From the NCBI GenBank assembly GCA_964493785.1, contig CAZBPM010000001.1, positions 248,001 through 312,000 on the forward strand: a stretch of 64,000 bases of DNA. The letters are read 5' to 3'. Made by a program: the position numbers and the translations under genes. Positions 24,593-33,603 of this stretch are shown one piece after another. The DNA is from Hyphomicrobium_A sp964493785 (GTDB lineage Bacteria; Pseudomonadota; Alphaproteobacteria; Rhizobiales; Hyphomicrobiaceae). The notes under the pieces were generated by a model. That model ran no database searches, was not told the origin of the DNA, and saw only the letters and a list, made by a program, of their open reading frames with translations. Each line of letters starts with the position of its first letter. The stretch's first letter is position 1.

Positions 24593-24653
24593 TTTCCGCC
24601 CCAGGCCGGCCTGCGCGCCGTAGAACGATGTTTGCGATAGGGGACTTGGGACA

Positions 24654-25202
24654 ATGCAATCTAATGCCAATGGCGCGGAGCGCCGCCTGCTGTGGATCGG
24701 CCTGCTGACAGCCGCGACGCTGCTGATGACGGGCGTGTTCGCTTGCGCCGTGCCGTTTGCCGCGCTGGCCGCGATTGCCGCTTTCGATACCGAGCGCCGC
24801 GACGGCCTGCTCCTCATCGGCGCGGTCTGGCTGGCCAACCAGGTTTATGGCTTCACGGTTCTCGGCTACCCGCACGAAGCGCAGGCTTATGCCTGGGGCG
24901 TGACGATGGGCATCGGTGCCGTCATTGCTTATTACGCAGCGCGCGCCGTGGTTTCGGCGCTGGCGGCGAAAGGTGCGTTGATCGCCGTATTGGCAGCGCT
25001 GCCGGTGGCTTTCGTCGCCTACGAGGCGGTGCTGTACGTCGCTACGCTGTTCCTGACGCGCGGCGAGGGTGCCTTCAACACGGATGTCGTCGCTTACGTG
25101 AGCTTGGTTGAGGTCGTGGCATTCGTGGCGCTACTCATCGCGCATCGCCTCGCGGTTGCGGTTGGCCTCATCGAGCGCAATGTGGTCGAAGGCGCGGTCT
25201 GA
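24654..25202 (+). CDS. six-helix membrane protein of unknown function within the cobalamin cluster
   Basis: 182 residues with about six hydrophobic segments (near 13-38, 46-66, 72-95, 100-120, 122-145, 150-172). Motifs such as LLLIGAVWLANQVYGFTVLGYP and AYAWGVTMGIG do not point me to a named transporter family. It starts 61 bases after cobS and ends 3 bases before the convergent cobU stop. Because every neighbour handles B12, a role in moving cobinamide, dimethylbenzimidazole or cobalt is a fair guess, but nothing in the sequence proves it. Confidence 0.8.
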   Translation: MQSNANGAERRLLWIGLLTAATLLMTGVFACAVPFAALAAIAAFDTERRDGLLLIGAVWLANQVYGFTVLGYPHEAQAYAWGVTMGIGAVIAYYAARAVVSALAAKGALIAVLAALPVAFVAYEAVLYVATLFLTRGEGAFNTDVVAYVSLVEVVAFVALLIAHRLAVAVGLIERNVVEGAV

Positions 25203-25205
25203 GCC

Positions 25206-25715
25206 CTACTTGAGACTGAGCGGCAGGCCGGCCGCCATGAACAGAACGCGGTCGGCCGCCGCAGCTACCTTTTGATTGAGCCGCCCCTGCGCGTCGCGGA
25301 ACGCGCGGCCAAGTGGCGTTTCGGGCACGAGACCCAGGCCGACCTCGTTTGACACGACCACGATCGGGCCGCGGGCGCTTGCCAGCGCCGAGAGCAAAAG
25401 CTTCTCCTCGTTCTCGACGTTGCGGCCGGCGAGCATGACGTTGCTCAGCCAGAGCGTGAGGCAATCGATCAGCGCCGGGCCGGTCAGCTCGCGAATGGTG
25501 CCGGCAAGGTCCAGGGGAGCGTCGAGGGTGCGCCAGCGCTCGTCCCGGCGGCTTCGGTGATGGGCGATGCGCTCGCGCATCTCGTCGTCGAACGCCTCGG
25601 CGGTCGCGACATAGGTCCATGGTGGCGCGGCCACAGCCAACAGTTCCTCTGCATGGCGGCTCTTGCCGGAGCGTGCGCCACCAAGGACGAGAGTCAGGCG
25701 CGGAAGGCTGGACAT
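25206..25715 (-). CDS. cobU: adenosylcobinamide kinase/adenosylcobinamide-phosphate guanylyltransferase
   Basis: 169 residues. The P-loop LVLGGARSGKSRHAEELL is at the N-terminus (about 8-25), followed by the family blocks YVATAEAFDDEMRERIAHH, where the GMP-accepting His region lies, and VVVSNEVGLGLVPETPLGRAFRD. The enzyme phosphorylates adenosylcobinamide and then attaches GMP, feeding CobS. It is read opposite to the rest of the cluster, convergent with the unknown membrane protein and divergent from cobB. Confidence 0.96.
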   Translation of the reverse strand: MSSLPRLTLVLGGARSGKSRHAEELLAVAAPPWTYVATAEAFDDEMRERIAHHRSRRDERWRTLDAPLDLAGTIRELTGPALIDCLTLWLSNVMLAGRNVENEEKLLLSALASARGPIVVVSNEVGLGLVPETPLGRAFRDAQGRLNQKVAAAADRVLFMAAGLPLSLK

Positions 25716-25850
25716 GCTGATTCAAATTCGGTTGCGCAGGGGGGCACCAGCTCTTATCAAACCCACAATGCATCACTGCAAGGAAATAGATTTTGTGCTG
25801 CGAGGTCCGTAACTTAGGTGCGGAGCGTCGCAGCCGAACAGGTCGGGATA

Positions 25851-27155
25851 ATGTCAGCACCACCGCGCGGCGTGATTATCGCGGCCCCTGCTTCTGGTGC
25901 GGGTAAGACAACCGTCACACTCGGTCTGCTGCGGGCGCTTCAGCGCCGAGGGCTGCCCGTGCGCCCGTTCAAATGCGGACCCGACTACATCGATGCGGCA
26001 TTTCACAGTGCGGCCGCCCGGCGTGCGGGCATCAATCTCGACACGTGGGCCATGCGTGCTCACCTGATCGGTCAGCTTGTCCATGCGCAGAACGATGCGG
26101 CGATCTGCGTCTGCGAGGGCATGATGGGCCTTTACGACGGCGCCGGGGGCCAAGGTGCCGCTGGGAGCGGATCGACTGCGGATCTTGCGGCGATGACCGG
26201 ATGGCCGGTCGCACTTGTGCTTGACGTCGGGGCGCAGGCCGAAACAGCCGCGGCGATGGCGCTGGGGCTGAAGTCGTACCGCAGCGATGTGGCTTTCGCG
26301 GGCGTGATATTGAACAACGTTGGCGGGCAGGCGCACGCACAGATGATCGCCGAGCCGATGATGCGCATCGGGCTGCCGGTGCTCGGCGCGCTGAAGCGGA
26401 CGGCCGGTGCGTCGCTACCCGAACGGCATCTTGGCTTGGTGCAGGCGGACGAGACATCGGTGCTCGATGCCAAGCTCGATGCGCTGGCTGACATGATCGA
26501 GGATGGCGTCGACGTCGACAAGTTCGTTGCGAGTGCGCGCGTCACCCACATTAAACCGGCTGCAAGTATCAGGGGCCTGCCGCCGCCCGGGCAGCGCATC
26601 GCCCTTGCGCGTGATCGCGCATTCTCATTCGTCTATGCGCACATGGTTTCCGGATGGCTGGAGGCGGGCGCCGAAGTCCTGCCGTTCTCGCCGCTCGCCG
26701 ACGAGGCGCCGAGCCCACAATGCGATGCCGTCTGGCTGCCGGGGGGGTATCCGGAGCTGCATGCGGGGGCGCTGGCCAACGCCGGCCGGTTCCAAAACGG
26801 GATGCGGGATGCAGCGGCGCGAGGCATTCCGATTCACGGCGAGTGCGGTGGCTATATGGTGCTGGGCGCGGGCATCGAGGACAAGCAGGGTGCACAGCAC
26901 GCGATGTTGGGGCTGCTTGCGGTCGAAACGTCCTTTGCCACTCCTCGCATGCATCTGGGATATCGCCGGGCGCGCGTGCTGGATACCGGGCAGGAGCTGC
27001 TCGGTCATGAATTTCATTTTTCCAGTCTGATTTCGAATACGGACGATCCGTTCGCCGATATCTTCGATGCTGCAGGTGAGCACGTTGCCGAGAAAGGCTC
27101 CCGGCGCGGGGCGGTTACCGGGACGTTCTTTCACGTCATCGATGGCGTTGCATGA
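25851..27155 (+). CDS. cobB: cobyrinate/hydrogenobyrinate a,c-diamide synthase
   Basis: 434 residues from ATG 25851 (a GTG 33 bases upstream is also in frame). The ATP-binding P-loop PASGAGKTTVTLGLLRAL lies at about residues 10-27. The C-terminal glutamine amidotransferase domain has the nucleophile Cys in IHGECGGYMVLGAG and the late His in GHEFHFS. It amidates carboxylates a and c of the corrin ring using glutamine. The end overlaps bluB as ATGA. It is the only corrin-ring gene of the window; the others handle the lower ligand. Confidence 0.95.
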   Translation: MSAPPRGVIIAAPASGAGKTTVTLGLLRALQRRGLPVRPFKCGPDYIDAAFHSAAARRAGINLDTWAMRAHLIGQLVHAQNDAAICVCEGMMGLYDGAGGQGAAGSGSTADLAAMTGWPVALVLDVGAQAETAAAMALGLKSYRSDVAFAGVILNNVGGQAHAQMIAEPMMRIGLPVLGALKRTAGASLPERHLGLVQADETSVLDAKLDALADMIEDGVDVDKFVASARVTHIKPAASIRGLPPPGQRIALARDRAFSFVYAHMVSGWLEAGAEVLPFSPLADEAPSPQCDAVWLPGGYPELHAGALANAGRFQNGMRDAAARGIPIHGECGGYMVLGAGIEDKQGAQHAMLGLLAVETSFATPRMHLGYRRARVLDTGQELLGHEFHFSSLISNTDDPFADIFDAAGEHVAEKGSRRGAVTGTFFHVIDGVA

Positions 27156-27805
27156 CAGACATCCCATGCGTTCCGCCGCGGTTCGACGATCAGTTCCGGC
27201 GCAAGCTCGAGGAGCTCATCCACTGGCGCCGCGACGTCCGCCGGTTCAAGACAGATGTGGTCGACGAGGGGCTGATTCAGTCGCTGCTCGAGCTTGCCTC
27301 GCACGCGCCCTCCGTTGGGTTCAGCCAGCCGTGGCGCTTCGTGCTGGTGGAGGATCCAGGGCGACGCGAAGCCATCCGGGCGTCGTTCAAGCGGGCGAAT
27401 GCGGAAGCACTTACGGCTTACGCGGGCGAGCGGCGTGGCCTTTACGCGAAACTGAAGCTGGAGGGCCTGTCGACGGCGCCGGTACAGCTTGCGGTCTTCG
27501 CCGACGAAGGAACCGGCGCTGGCGAGGGGCTGGGCAGCCGGACGATGCCGGAAACGCTGTGCTACTCCGTGGTCGGTGCGGTGCAGACGCTGTGGCTTGC
27601 GGCGCGGGCCTGCGGGCTCGGCGTGGGCTGGGTGTCGATCATCGAGCCAGAACTGGTGAGCAAGGCGCTGGACGTGCCCGGGTCGTGGAGGCTCGTCGCA
27701 TACCTTTGCATCGGCTGGCCAGCGGAGGAACACTTGGACCCCGAGCTTGAGCGGCATGGCTGGCAGGGCCGCCTCGATGTGACGCCGTTAATCCTCAGGC
27801 GTTGA
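27152..27805 (+). CDS. bluB: 5,6-dimethylbenzimidazole synthase
   Basis: 217 residues of the nitroreductase-like fold. BluB breaks down reduced FMN with oxygen to make dimethylbenzimidazole. The family block WRRDVRRFKTDVVDEG and the stretch SHAPSVGFSQPWRFVLVED, as well as GLGVGWVSIIEPE toward the end, are as expected. Its overlap with cobB and nearness to cobT indicate that the cell makes its own lower ligand aerobically. Confidence 0.95.
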   Translation: MTDIPCVPPRFDDQFRRKLEELIHWRRDVRRFKTDVVDEGLIQSLLELASHAPSVGFSQPWRFVLVEDPGRREAIRASFKRANAEALTAYAGERRGLYAKLKLEGLSTAPVQLAVFADEGTGAGEGLGSRTMPETLCYSVVGAVQTLWLAARACGLGVGWVSIIEPELVSKALDVPGSWRLVAYLCIGWPAEEHLDPELERHGWQGRLDVTPLILRR

Positions 27806-27871
27806 TATTAGGCAAGGGGCCTATCGCCGACGACGTTACGGTCGTGCCGGACCCCCAGCCAGGCAGCGCAA

Positions 27872-30427
27872 ATGACAGACGTTAGGACGGAACTGCCCTA
27901 CTGGGCGAGGAGCCCGGAAGAGGTCCTGGCCGACTATGCGTCGGCGCCGGGCGGACTTTCGCAGGCGGAAGCCGACAGGCGTCTTGCGATCCACGGTGAC
28001 AACAAGATCACGGAGCATCGTCAAGGCAGTCCGGCGGCTTTGCTTTTGCGACAGTACCAAAGTCCCCTGGTGCTGATTCTTGTGTTCGGTGCATGCGTGT
28101 CGCTGGCGCTTGGCCAGTGGACGGACGCGTCGATCATCCTCGCCATCGTTATCGGCTCGACGCTGCTCGGCTTCGCGCAAGAGTACCGCGCGTCGACGGC
28201 GCTCAAAGAGCTGCGCAGCAAGTTGGCGCTTCGGGTCAGGGTTTTGCGCGACGGGGTGGCGGGCTCGATCGAGGCCAGCAAGCTCGTTCCGGGAGACGTC
28301 ATCGTACTGTCGGCGGGCAATCTCGTGCCGGCAGACGGCATCGTGTTGGAGGCGCGCGACTTCCTGGTGTCTCAGGCGGCGCTGACGGGGGAATCTTTTC
28401 CGGTAGAGAAGTCGGTTTGCCGGTGCAGTGCGAACACGCCGGTGTCGCAGCGTATCAATACGGTATTTTTGGGATCGTCGGTGCGAAGTGGGACGGCGCG
28501 GGTGCTGGTCACCTGCACGGGGCGCGACACAGAGTTCGCCGGGATAGCGAAGCGTCTTTCGGGCGCGGAGCCGGTGACGGACTTCGAGCGCGGTGTGCGC
28601 CGATTCGGCTACATGCTGACACGGGTGATGTTTGGCATCGTGGTCTTCGTCATCGCGGCGAACCTGTTCATGGACCGGCCGCTGGTTTCGTCGCTGCTGT
28701 TCGCCGTCGCGCTCGCGGTAGGGCTTACGCCGGAACTGCTGCCGGCCATCGTCAGCGTGACGTTGTCGGCGGGCGCGCGGCGAATGAACGAGCATGGCGT
28801 GATCGTGCGGCGTCTAGAGGCGATCGAGAACCTCGGCAGCATGGATGTGCTCTGCACCGACAAGACGGGAACGCTGACGCGCGGCGTGGTCGAACTGTCG
28901 TCGTGTCTTGGGCCTGACGGCACCGAGTGCGATCGCGTATTTCGTTTTGCGGCGATCAATGCGCTGCTCGAGACGGGGATCGAAAATCCGCTCGACACCG
29001 CCATCGTCGAGGCGGCCCGGCGCCGGTCGGTCGCGGCGGATGACGTGCGGAAGATCGACGAGATTCCGTATGATTTCGTTCGCAAGCGACTGTCGATTGC
29101 GGTCGATGATGCCGCGTCGGACGGAACGTACCTGCTGGTGAGCAAAGGGGCATTCGACAATGTGCTCGGCTGCTGCGCTTTCGTTCGCAGCGGGGAAGGA
29201 TTCGCTCCGATGGATGCGAGCGAAGCGGCAAAGTTGCGCACGCTCTACGTCGCTTGGGGTAAGCAAGGCTATCGCGTCCTCGGTCTCGCAAGCAGGAGAT
29301 TGACGGCCCAGGCCCAGTATCACCGCACCGACGAATGCGAGATGACGTTCGAGGGGTTCCTGCTGTTCTTCGATCCGCTGAAGGAGGGGATCAAGGACAC
29401 GCTGGAGGAAATGCGTGGCCTCGGTATCTCGCTGAAGATCGTGACCGGCGACAATCGGCATGTGGCAGGCCATGTGGCTGCGGCGATGGGGCTCGATGGC
29501 GTTCGAGTGCTGACGGGAGAGGAACTGCACGAAACGAACGAAGAGGCGCTGGGGCATCTCGTCGAGACGACGCACGTGTTCGCCGAGGTGGATCCGCAGC
29601 AGAAGGAGCGCATCGTGCAGGCGCTGCAGCGGCGCGGGCACTCGGTTGGCTACATGGGGGATGGGATCAACGACGCACCGGCAATGCACGTCGCGGACGT
29701 TGCCATTTCCGTCGATCAGGCAGTCGACGTGGCGCGGGAAAGCGCCGACATCGTGCTGCTGCAGCGCGATCTCAATGTGCTGACGGAAGGCGTGGTGGAC
29801 GGGCGGCGAACATTCGCGAATACGTTCAAATATGTGGCCATTGCTGTCAGTTCGAACTTCGGGAACATGGTGTCCATGGCGCTGGGGACGCTCCTGGTGC
29901 CGTTTCTGCCGCTGCTCGCCAAGCAGATACTGCTCAATAACTTCCTGGCGGATTTTCCGGCAGTGGCGATTTCGAGCGACAATGTGGATCCGGCTGCCTT
30001 GCGGCAGGCGCAGCGCTGGGACATTCACAGTGTGCAACGGTTCATGTTGATCTTCGGGCTGGCCAGCACCGCGTTCGATCTGTTGACCTTCGCGATGCTC
30101 CTCGTGATCTACAACGCGGATGAGGCTCAGTTTCATACGACGTGGTTTGTCGTGTCGCTGCTCACTCAGCTTTCGGCGCTGCTGATCCTGCGGACGCACT
30201 TGCCGGCGTGGCAGAGTCGGCCGAGCAAGCTGCTCGCCGCGGTCGCGGCGGCCGTTGCCATCATTGCCGTAGCGCTGCCGTATACGGGCTTTGCGTCTGA
30301 CCTTGGCTTCGTGCCGTTGCCGCTGAATCTGGTGCTGGGTGGTTTTGCGATCGTTGCCGTCTATGCCGTGGTTATCGAGACTGCGAAACGCAGATTCTAC
30401 GCGTGGCAGATGGAGCGTGCGGGTTAG
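27872..30427 (+). CDS. cation-transporting P-type ATPase, MgtA-like (P3B)
   Basis: 851 residues. The actuator motif LTGES is near residue 170, the phosphorylation motif DKTGTLT near 329, and the hinge GDGINDAPA near 596. The helix before the phosphorylation site reads AVGLTPELLPAIVSVTLS, close to the GLTPEMLP motif of magnesium importers MgtA/MgtB, rather than the PEGLP of SERCA-type or CPC of heavy-metal pumps. The C-terminal helices resemble MgtA, so magnesium import is the best reading. The stop touches, without gap, the stop of the convergent RND permease gene. Confidence 0.85.
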   Translation: MTDVRTELPYWARSPEEVLADYASAPGGLSQAEADRRLAIHGDNKITEHRQGSPAALLLRQYQSPLVLILVFGACVSLALGQWTDASIILAIVIGSTLLGFAQEYRASTALKELRSKLALRVRVLRDGVAGSIEASKLVPGDVIVLSAGNLVPADGIVLEARDFLVSQAALTGESFPVEKSVCRCSANTPVSQRINTVFLGSSVRSGTARVLVTCTGRDTEFAGIAKRLSGAEPVTDFERGVRRFGYMLTRVMFGIVVFVIAANLFMDRPLVSSLLFAVALAVGLTPELLPAIVSVTLSAGARRMNEHGVIVRRLEAIENLGSMDVLCTDKTGTLTRGVVELSSCLGPDGTECDRVFRFAAINALLETGIENPLDTAIVEAARRRSVAADDVRKIDEIPYDFVRKRLSIAVDDAASDGTYLLVSKGAFDNVLGCCAFVRSGEGFAPMDASEAAKLRTLYVAWGKQGYRVLGLASRRLTAQAQYHRTDECEMTFEGFLLFFDPLKEGIKDTLEEMRGLGISLKIVTGDNRHVAGHVAAAMGLDGVRVLTGEELHETNEEALGHLVETTHVFAEVDPQQKERIVQALQRRGHSVGYMGDGINDAPAMHVADVAISVDQAVDVARESADIVLLQRDLNVLTEGVVDGRRTFANTFKYVAIAVSSNFGNMVSMALGTLLVPFLPLLAKQILLNNFLADFPAVAISSDNVDPAALRQAQRWDIHSVQRFMLIFGLASTAFDLLTFAMLLVIYNADEAQFHTTWFVVSLLTQLSALLILRTHLPAWQSRPSKLLAAVAAAVAIIAVALPYTGFASDLGFVPLPLNLVLGGFAIVAVYAVVIETAKRRFYAWQMERAG

Positions 30428-33400
30428 CTATTCGCCGGGCACGGCGAGGGCGGTCGGTGTCTTTGCCTTGCGCATAGAGAAGCGCCGGATCACGACGTAG
30501 AACACCGGCGTGAAGATGAGACCGAAGAAGGTGACGCCGATCATGCCCCAGAACACACCCGTGCCGAGGGCGATGCGCATTTCCGCGCCTGCGCCCGTGG
30601 CGATATAGAGCGGAACGACGCCGAGCGTGAACGCAAGCGACGTCATGATGATGGGGCGAAGGCGCAACTGCGACGCTTCGATTGCGGCCGATACGACATC
30701 GCGGCCCTGGTCCTCGAGCTGACGCGCGAACTCGACGATGAGAATCGCGTTTTTCGCCGCCAATCCTATCAGCACGATGAAGCCGATCTGGGTAAGGATG
30801 TTGATGTCCTGCCCGTGCAGCTTCACGCCAAACAGCGCGCTCAACAGGCACATAGGCACAATGAGAATGATCGCAATCGGCAGGGACCAACTTTCGAACT
30901 GGGCAGCAAGCGTCAGGAACACGAAGACCACCGACAGCACGAAGATGTAGTAGCCGGAGCTGCCCGCCTTGACCTCCTGGTACGAGAGGTCGGTCCATTC
31001 GTACGTGATGCCTTCGGGCAGCTCCAGTTTGGCGAGTTCTGACATCATGGTGATGCCTTCGCCGCTCGAAATGCCGGGCTGGAGAGAGCCGTTGACCTCG
31101 ATGGTGGGGAACAGGTTGTAACGTGGCACGCGGTCGGGGCCGGAGATGTTGCGGAAAGTGACGAGGTTTCCAAGCGGGACCATCTGGCCCATCTCGTTGC
31201 GAACGCGGATGCGCCCGACATTCTCGGGGTCGGTTCGGAACTTGGCATCGGCTTGAGCGGTGACGCGGAAGGTGCGTCCGAACATGTTGAAGTCGTTGAC
31301 GTAGGCAGAGCCGAGATAGACGCGCAGTGCTTCGAATATCGCGTCGAGGGGCACCTTCAGCATCTGGGCCTTGTCGCGGTCGACATCGACATAAAGTTGG
31401 GGCGTGCCGGTCGAGAAGGTCGTGAAGACGTTTCTCAGTCCAGGCAGCTTGTTGGCGACCGCGATGAACTGGTCAGCCACACCCTGGAACTGCGCGGGCG
31501 TCATGTTGGCGCGGTTCTGTAGGCGCATGGAGAAGCCCGTCTGCCCGCCCATGCCGCGCACGGGTGGGGGTATGAAGACGGACGTTTTCGATTCCTCGAT
31601 GCCGTTGAGGCGCTCCGTTATGGTGTCCGCGACTTTGTCGATCGACAGACCCTTGGCGGCTCGCTCGCGCGCAGGGTCGACGATGGCGAAGATCGAGGCG
31701 GCGTTACTGGAATTAGACCCCGTCGAGCCCGATCGGCCGGTATAGGCGGAGGTGTGAGCAACGCCTGGAACGCCCAGGACAATGGCGTTGGCGCGTTGTG
31801 CGACCTCGTCGGTGCGCGAGAGGGATGCGCCCTGCGGAAGCTGCAGGGAGACGATGATGATGCCGCGATCCATCTTGGGGATGAAGCCGGTCGGCGTGTG
31901 GAACAAAAGCCAACCGGCGACGCCAATCAGCAGCGCGTATAGGGCGAGCATCAACGCCGAGGCGCTAATCGCTGCCTTGACGACGCGGCCGTAGGCGGCC
32001 GCCAGCATGTCGAAGGCTGCGTTGAACAGCCGGAAGAAGGCCCTGACTGGCCGCATCAGCAGGCTTGGGTGCGCGTGCTGATCGTGCGGCTTCAGCAGGA
32101 TGGCGCACAGCGCCGGGCTCAGAGTGAGGGAATTGAACGCGGATATGATCGTAGCCGTCGCCACGGTGACGGCGAACTGTCGATAGAACTGTCCGGTGAT
32201 GCCGCCGATGAAGGCTGTCGGCACGAAGACGGCGGTCAAGACGAGGGCGATGGCGATCAGGGCTGCGCCAACCTCATTCATCGTAACGCGCGCGGCGTCC
32301 AATGGCGGCAAGCCCTCGGCGAGCTTGCGCTCGACATTCTCAACCACCACGATGGCGTCGTCGACGACGATGCCGACAGCCAGCACAAGGCCGAACAGGG
32401 TCAGCATGTTGATCGAGAAGCCCAGGCTCTCCATGACGGCGAAGGTGCCGATCAGCGAGACGGGGATGGCGACGAGCGGGATGATGGTCGCGCGCCAGGT
32501 TTGCAGGAAGATCAGCACCACCACGATGACGAGCAACACCGCTTCGCCAATGGCGATGTAGAGTTCGGAAATCGATTCCTCGATGAATTCGGTCGGATTG
32601 TAGACGATGCGGTACTCGAGCCCCTTGGGGAAGCGCTCGGAGAGACGTTTCATCTCCCTCTTGACGGCATCGGTGGTCTCGATCGCATTCGAGCCCGGCT
32701 GCTGCGTGATGATCATCACGGTTGCCGGGTATTGGTCCTGGTAGCCGTACGTGGCGTAGCTGAGCGCACCAAGCTCGACGCGGCCGACATCCTTGACGCG
32801 GACGACGCGACCATCAGCGCCGGTCTTCAGCACGATGTTCTCGAACTCGCTCGGCTGCAGCAGCCGCCCCTTCAGCTGGAGCGATAGCTGGAATGCCCCC
32901 ATGTTTTCCTGCGGAGGTTGGCCAAGCGCTCCGCCGGCAACCTGCAGGTTCTGCGCGCGCAGTGCGGCCAACACTTCGCTCGCCGTCATGCCGCGGAGGG
33001 CGATGCGCTCGGGGTCGAGCCAGACACGCATGGAGTATTCCCGCGATCCGAACAGCGTGACGTCGCCGACGCCCTTGATGCGTGCCAGCTCGTCGCGAAG
33101 GTTCAGCAGGGCGTAGTTGGAGATGTAGACCGCGTCGTATGTCTTGTCGGGCGAGATGAGATGCACGACGAGAAGCAGATCAGGTGAGCGCTTATTGACG
33201 GTGACGCCGGTGCGGCGCACCTCCTCGGGCAATCTCGGCTCGGCGGCGGAGACGCGGTTCTGGACCAGCACCTGAGCCTTGTCGATGTCAGTGCCGATCT
33301 CGAAGGTGACACTGAGTGATAGCGCGCCGTCATCGGTCGACTGCGAGTACATGTAGATCATGCCCTCGACGCCGTTGATCTCCTGCTCGAGGACGGTCGC

Positions 33401-33589
33401 TACAGTTTCCGAAACGGTGATGGCGTTGGCGCCCGGATACGTGGCGTTGACCTGAACCGTCGGCGGGACGATCTCGGGGAACTGGGCGACGGGCAGGGTG
33501 AAATAGGCGATCGAGCCGACAATGAGGATGATGAGAGAGACTACGGACGCGAAGATCGGCCGGTCGATGAAAAAGTGGGAAAGGCGCAT
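30428..33589 (-). CDS. RND multidrug efflux permease, HAE1/AcrB type
   Basis: 1053 residues, the normal length. It opens with FFIDRPIFASVVSLIILIVG (first helix). The proton-relay acidic pair is in GIVVDDAIVVVENVER near residue 406, and the relay Lys in GLAAKNAILIVEFARQ near 942. The two large periplasmic loops are in place. It would export drugs or other hydrophobic compounds in a complex with the adaptor encoded immediately upstream (14 bases away). No outer membrane factor gene is present in the window, so a TolC-like partner must be encoded elsewhere. Confidence 0.94.
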   Translation of the reverse strand: MRLSHFFIDRPIFASVVSLIILIVGSIAYFTLPVAQFPEIVPPTVQVNATYPGANAITVSETVATVLEQEINGVEGMIYMYSQSTDDGALSLSVTFEIGTDIDKAQVLVQNRVSAAEPRLPEEVRRTGVTVNKRSPDLLLVVHLISPDKTYDAVYISNYALLNLRDELARIKGVGDVTLFGSREYSMRVWLDPERIALRGMTASEVLAALRAQNLQVAGGALGQPPQENMGAFQLSLQLKGRLLQPSEFENIVLKTGADGRVVRVKDVGRVELGALSYATYGYQDQYPATVMIITQQPGSNAIETTDAVKREMKRLSERFPKGLEYRIVYNPTEFIEESISELYIAIGEAVLLVIVVVLIFLQTWRATIIPLVAIPVSLIGTFAVMESLGFSINMLTLFGLVLAVGIVVDDAIVVVENVERKLAEGLPPLDAARVTMNEVGAALIAIALVLTAVFVPTAFIGGITGQFYRQFAVTVATATIISAFNSLTLSPALCAILLKPHDQHAHPSLLMRPVRAFFRLFNAAFDMLAAAYGRVVKAAISASALMLALYALLIGVAGWLLFHTPTGFIPKMDRGIIIVSLQLPQGASLSRTDEVAQRANAIVLGVPGVAHTSAYTGRSGSTGSNSSNAASIFAIVDPARERAAKGLSIDKVADTITERLNGIEESKTSVFIPPPVRGMGGQTGFSMRLQNRANMTPAQFQGVADQFIAVANKLPGLRNVFTTFSTGTPQLYVDVDRDKAQMLKVPLDAIFEALRVYLGSAYVNDFNMFGRTFRVTAQADAKFRTDPENVGRIRVRNEMGQMVPLGNLVTFRNISGPDRVPRYNLFPTIEVNGSLQPGISSGEGITMMSELAKLELPEGITYEWTDLSYQEVKAGSSGYYIFVLSVVFVFLTLAAQFESWSLPIAIILIVPMCLLSALFGVKLHGQDINILTQIGFIVLIGLAAKNAILIVEFARQLEDQGRDVVSAAIEASQLRLRPIIMTSLAFTLGVVPLYIATGAGAEMRIALGTGVFWGMIGVTFFGLIFTPVFYVVIRRFSMRKAKTPTALAVPGE

Positions 33590-33603
33590 GTGCTGTTACG
33601 ACC

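Noticed and set aside
25716..25850. Possible cobalamin riboswitch in the cobU-cobB divergent region
   Set aside because: 135 bases are too few for the usual 200-base element, and the conserved B12 box is absent.
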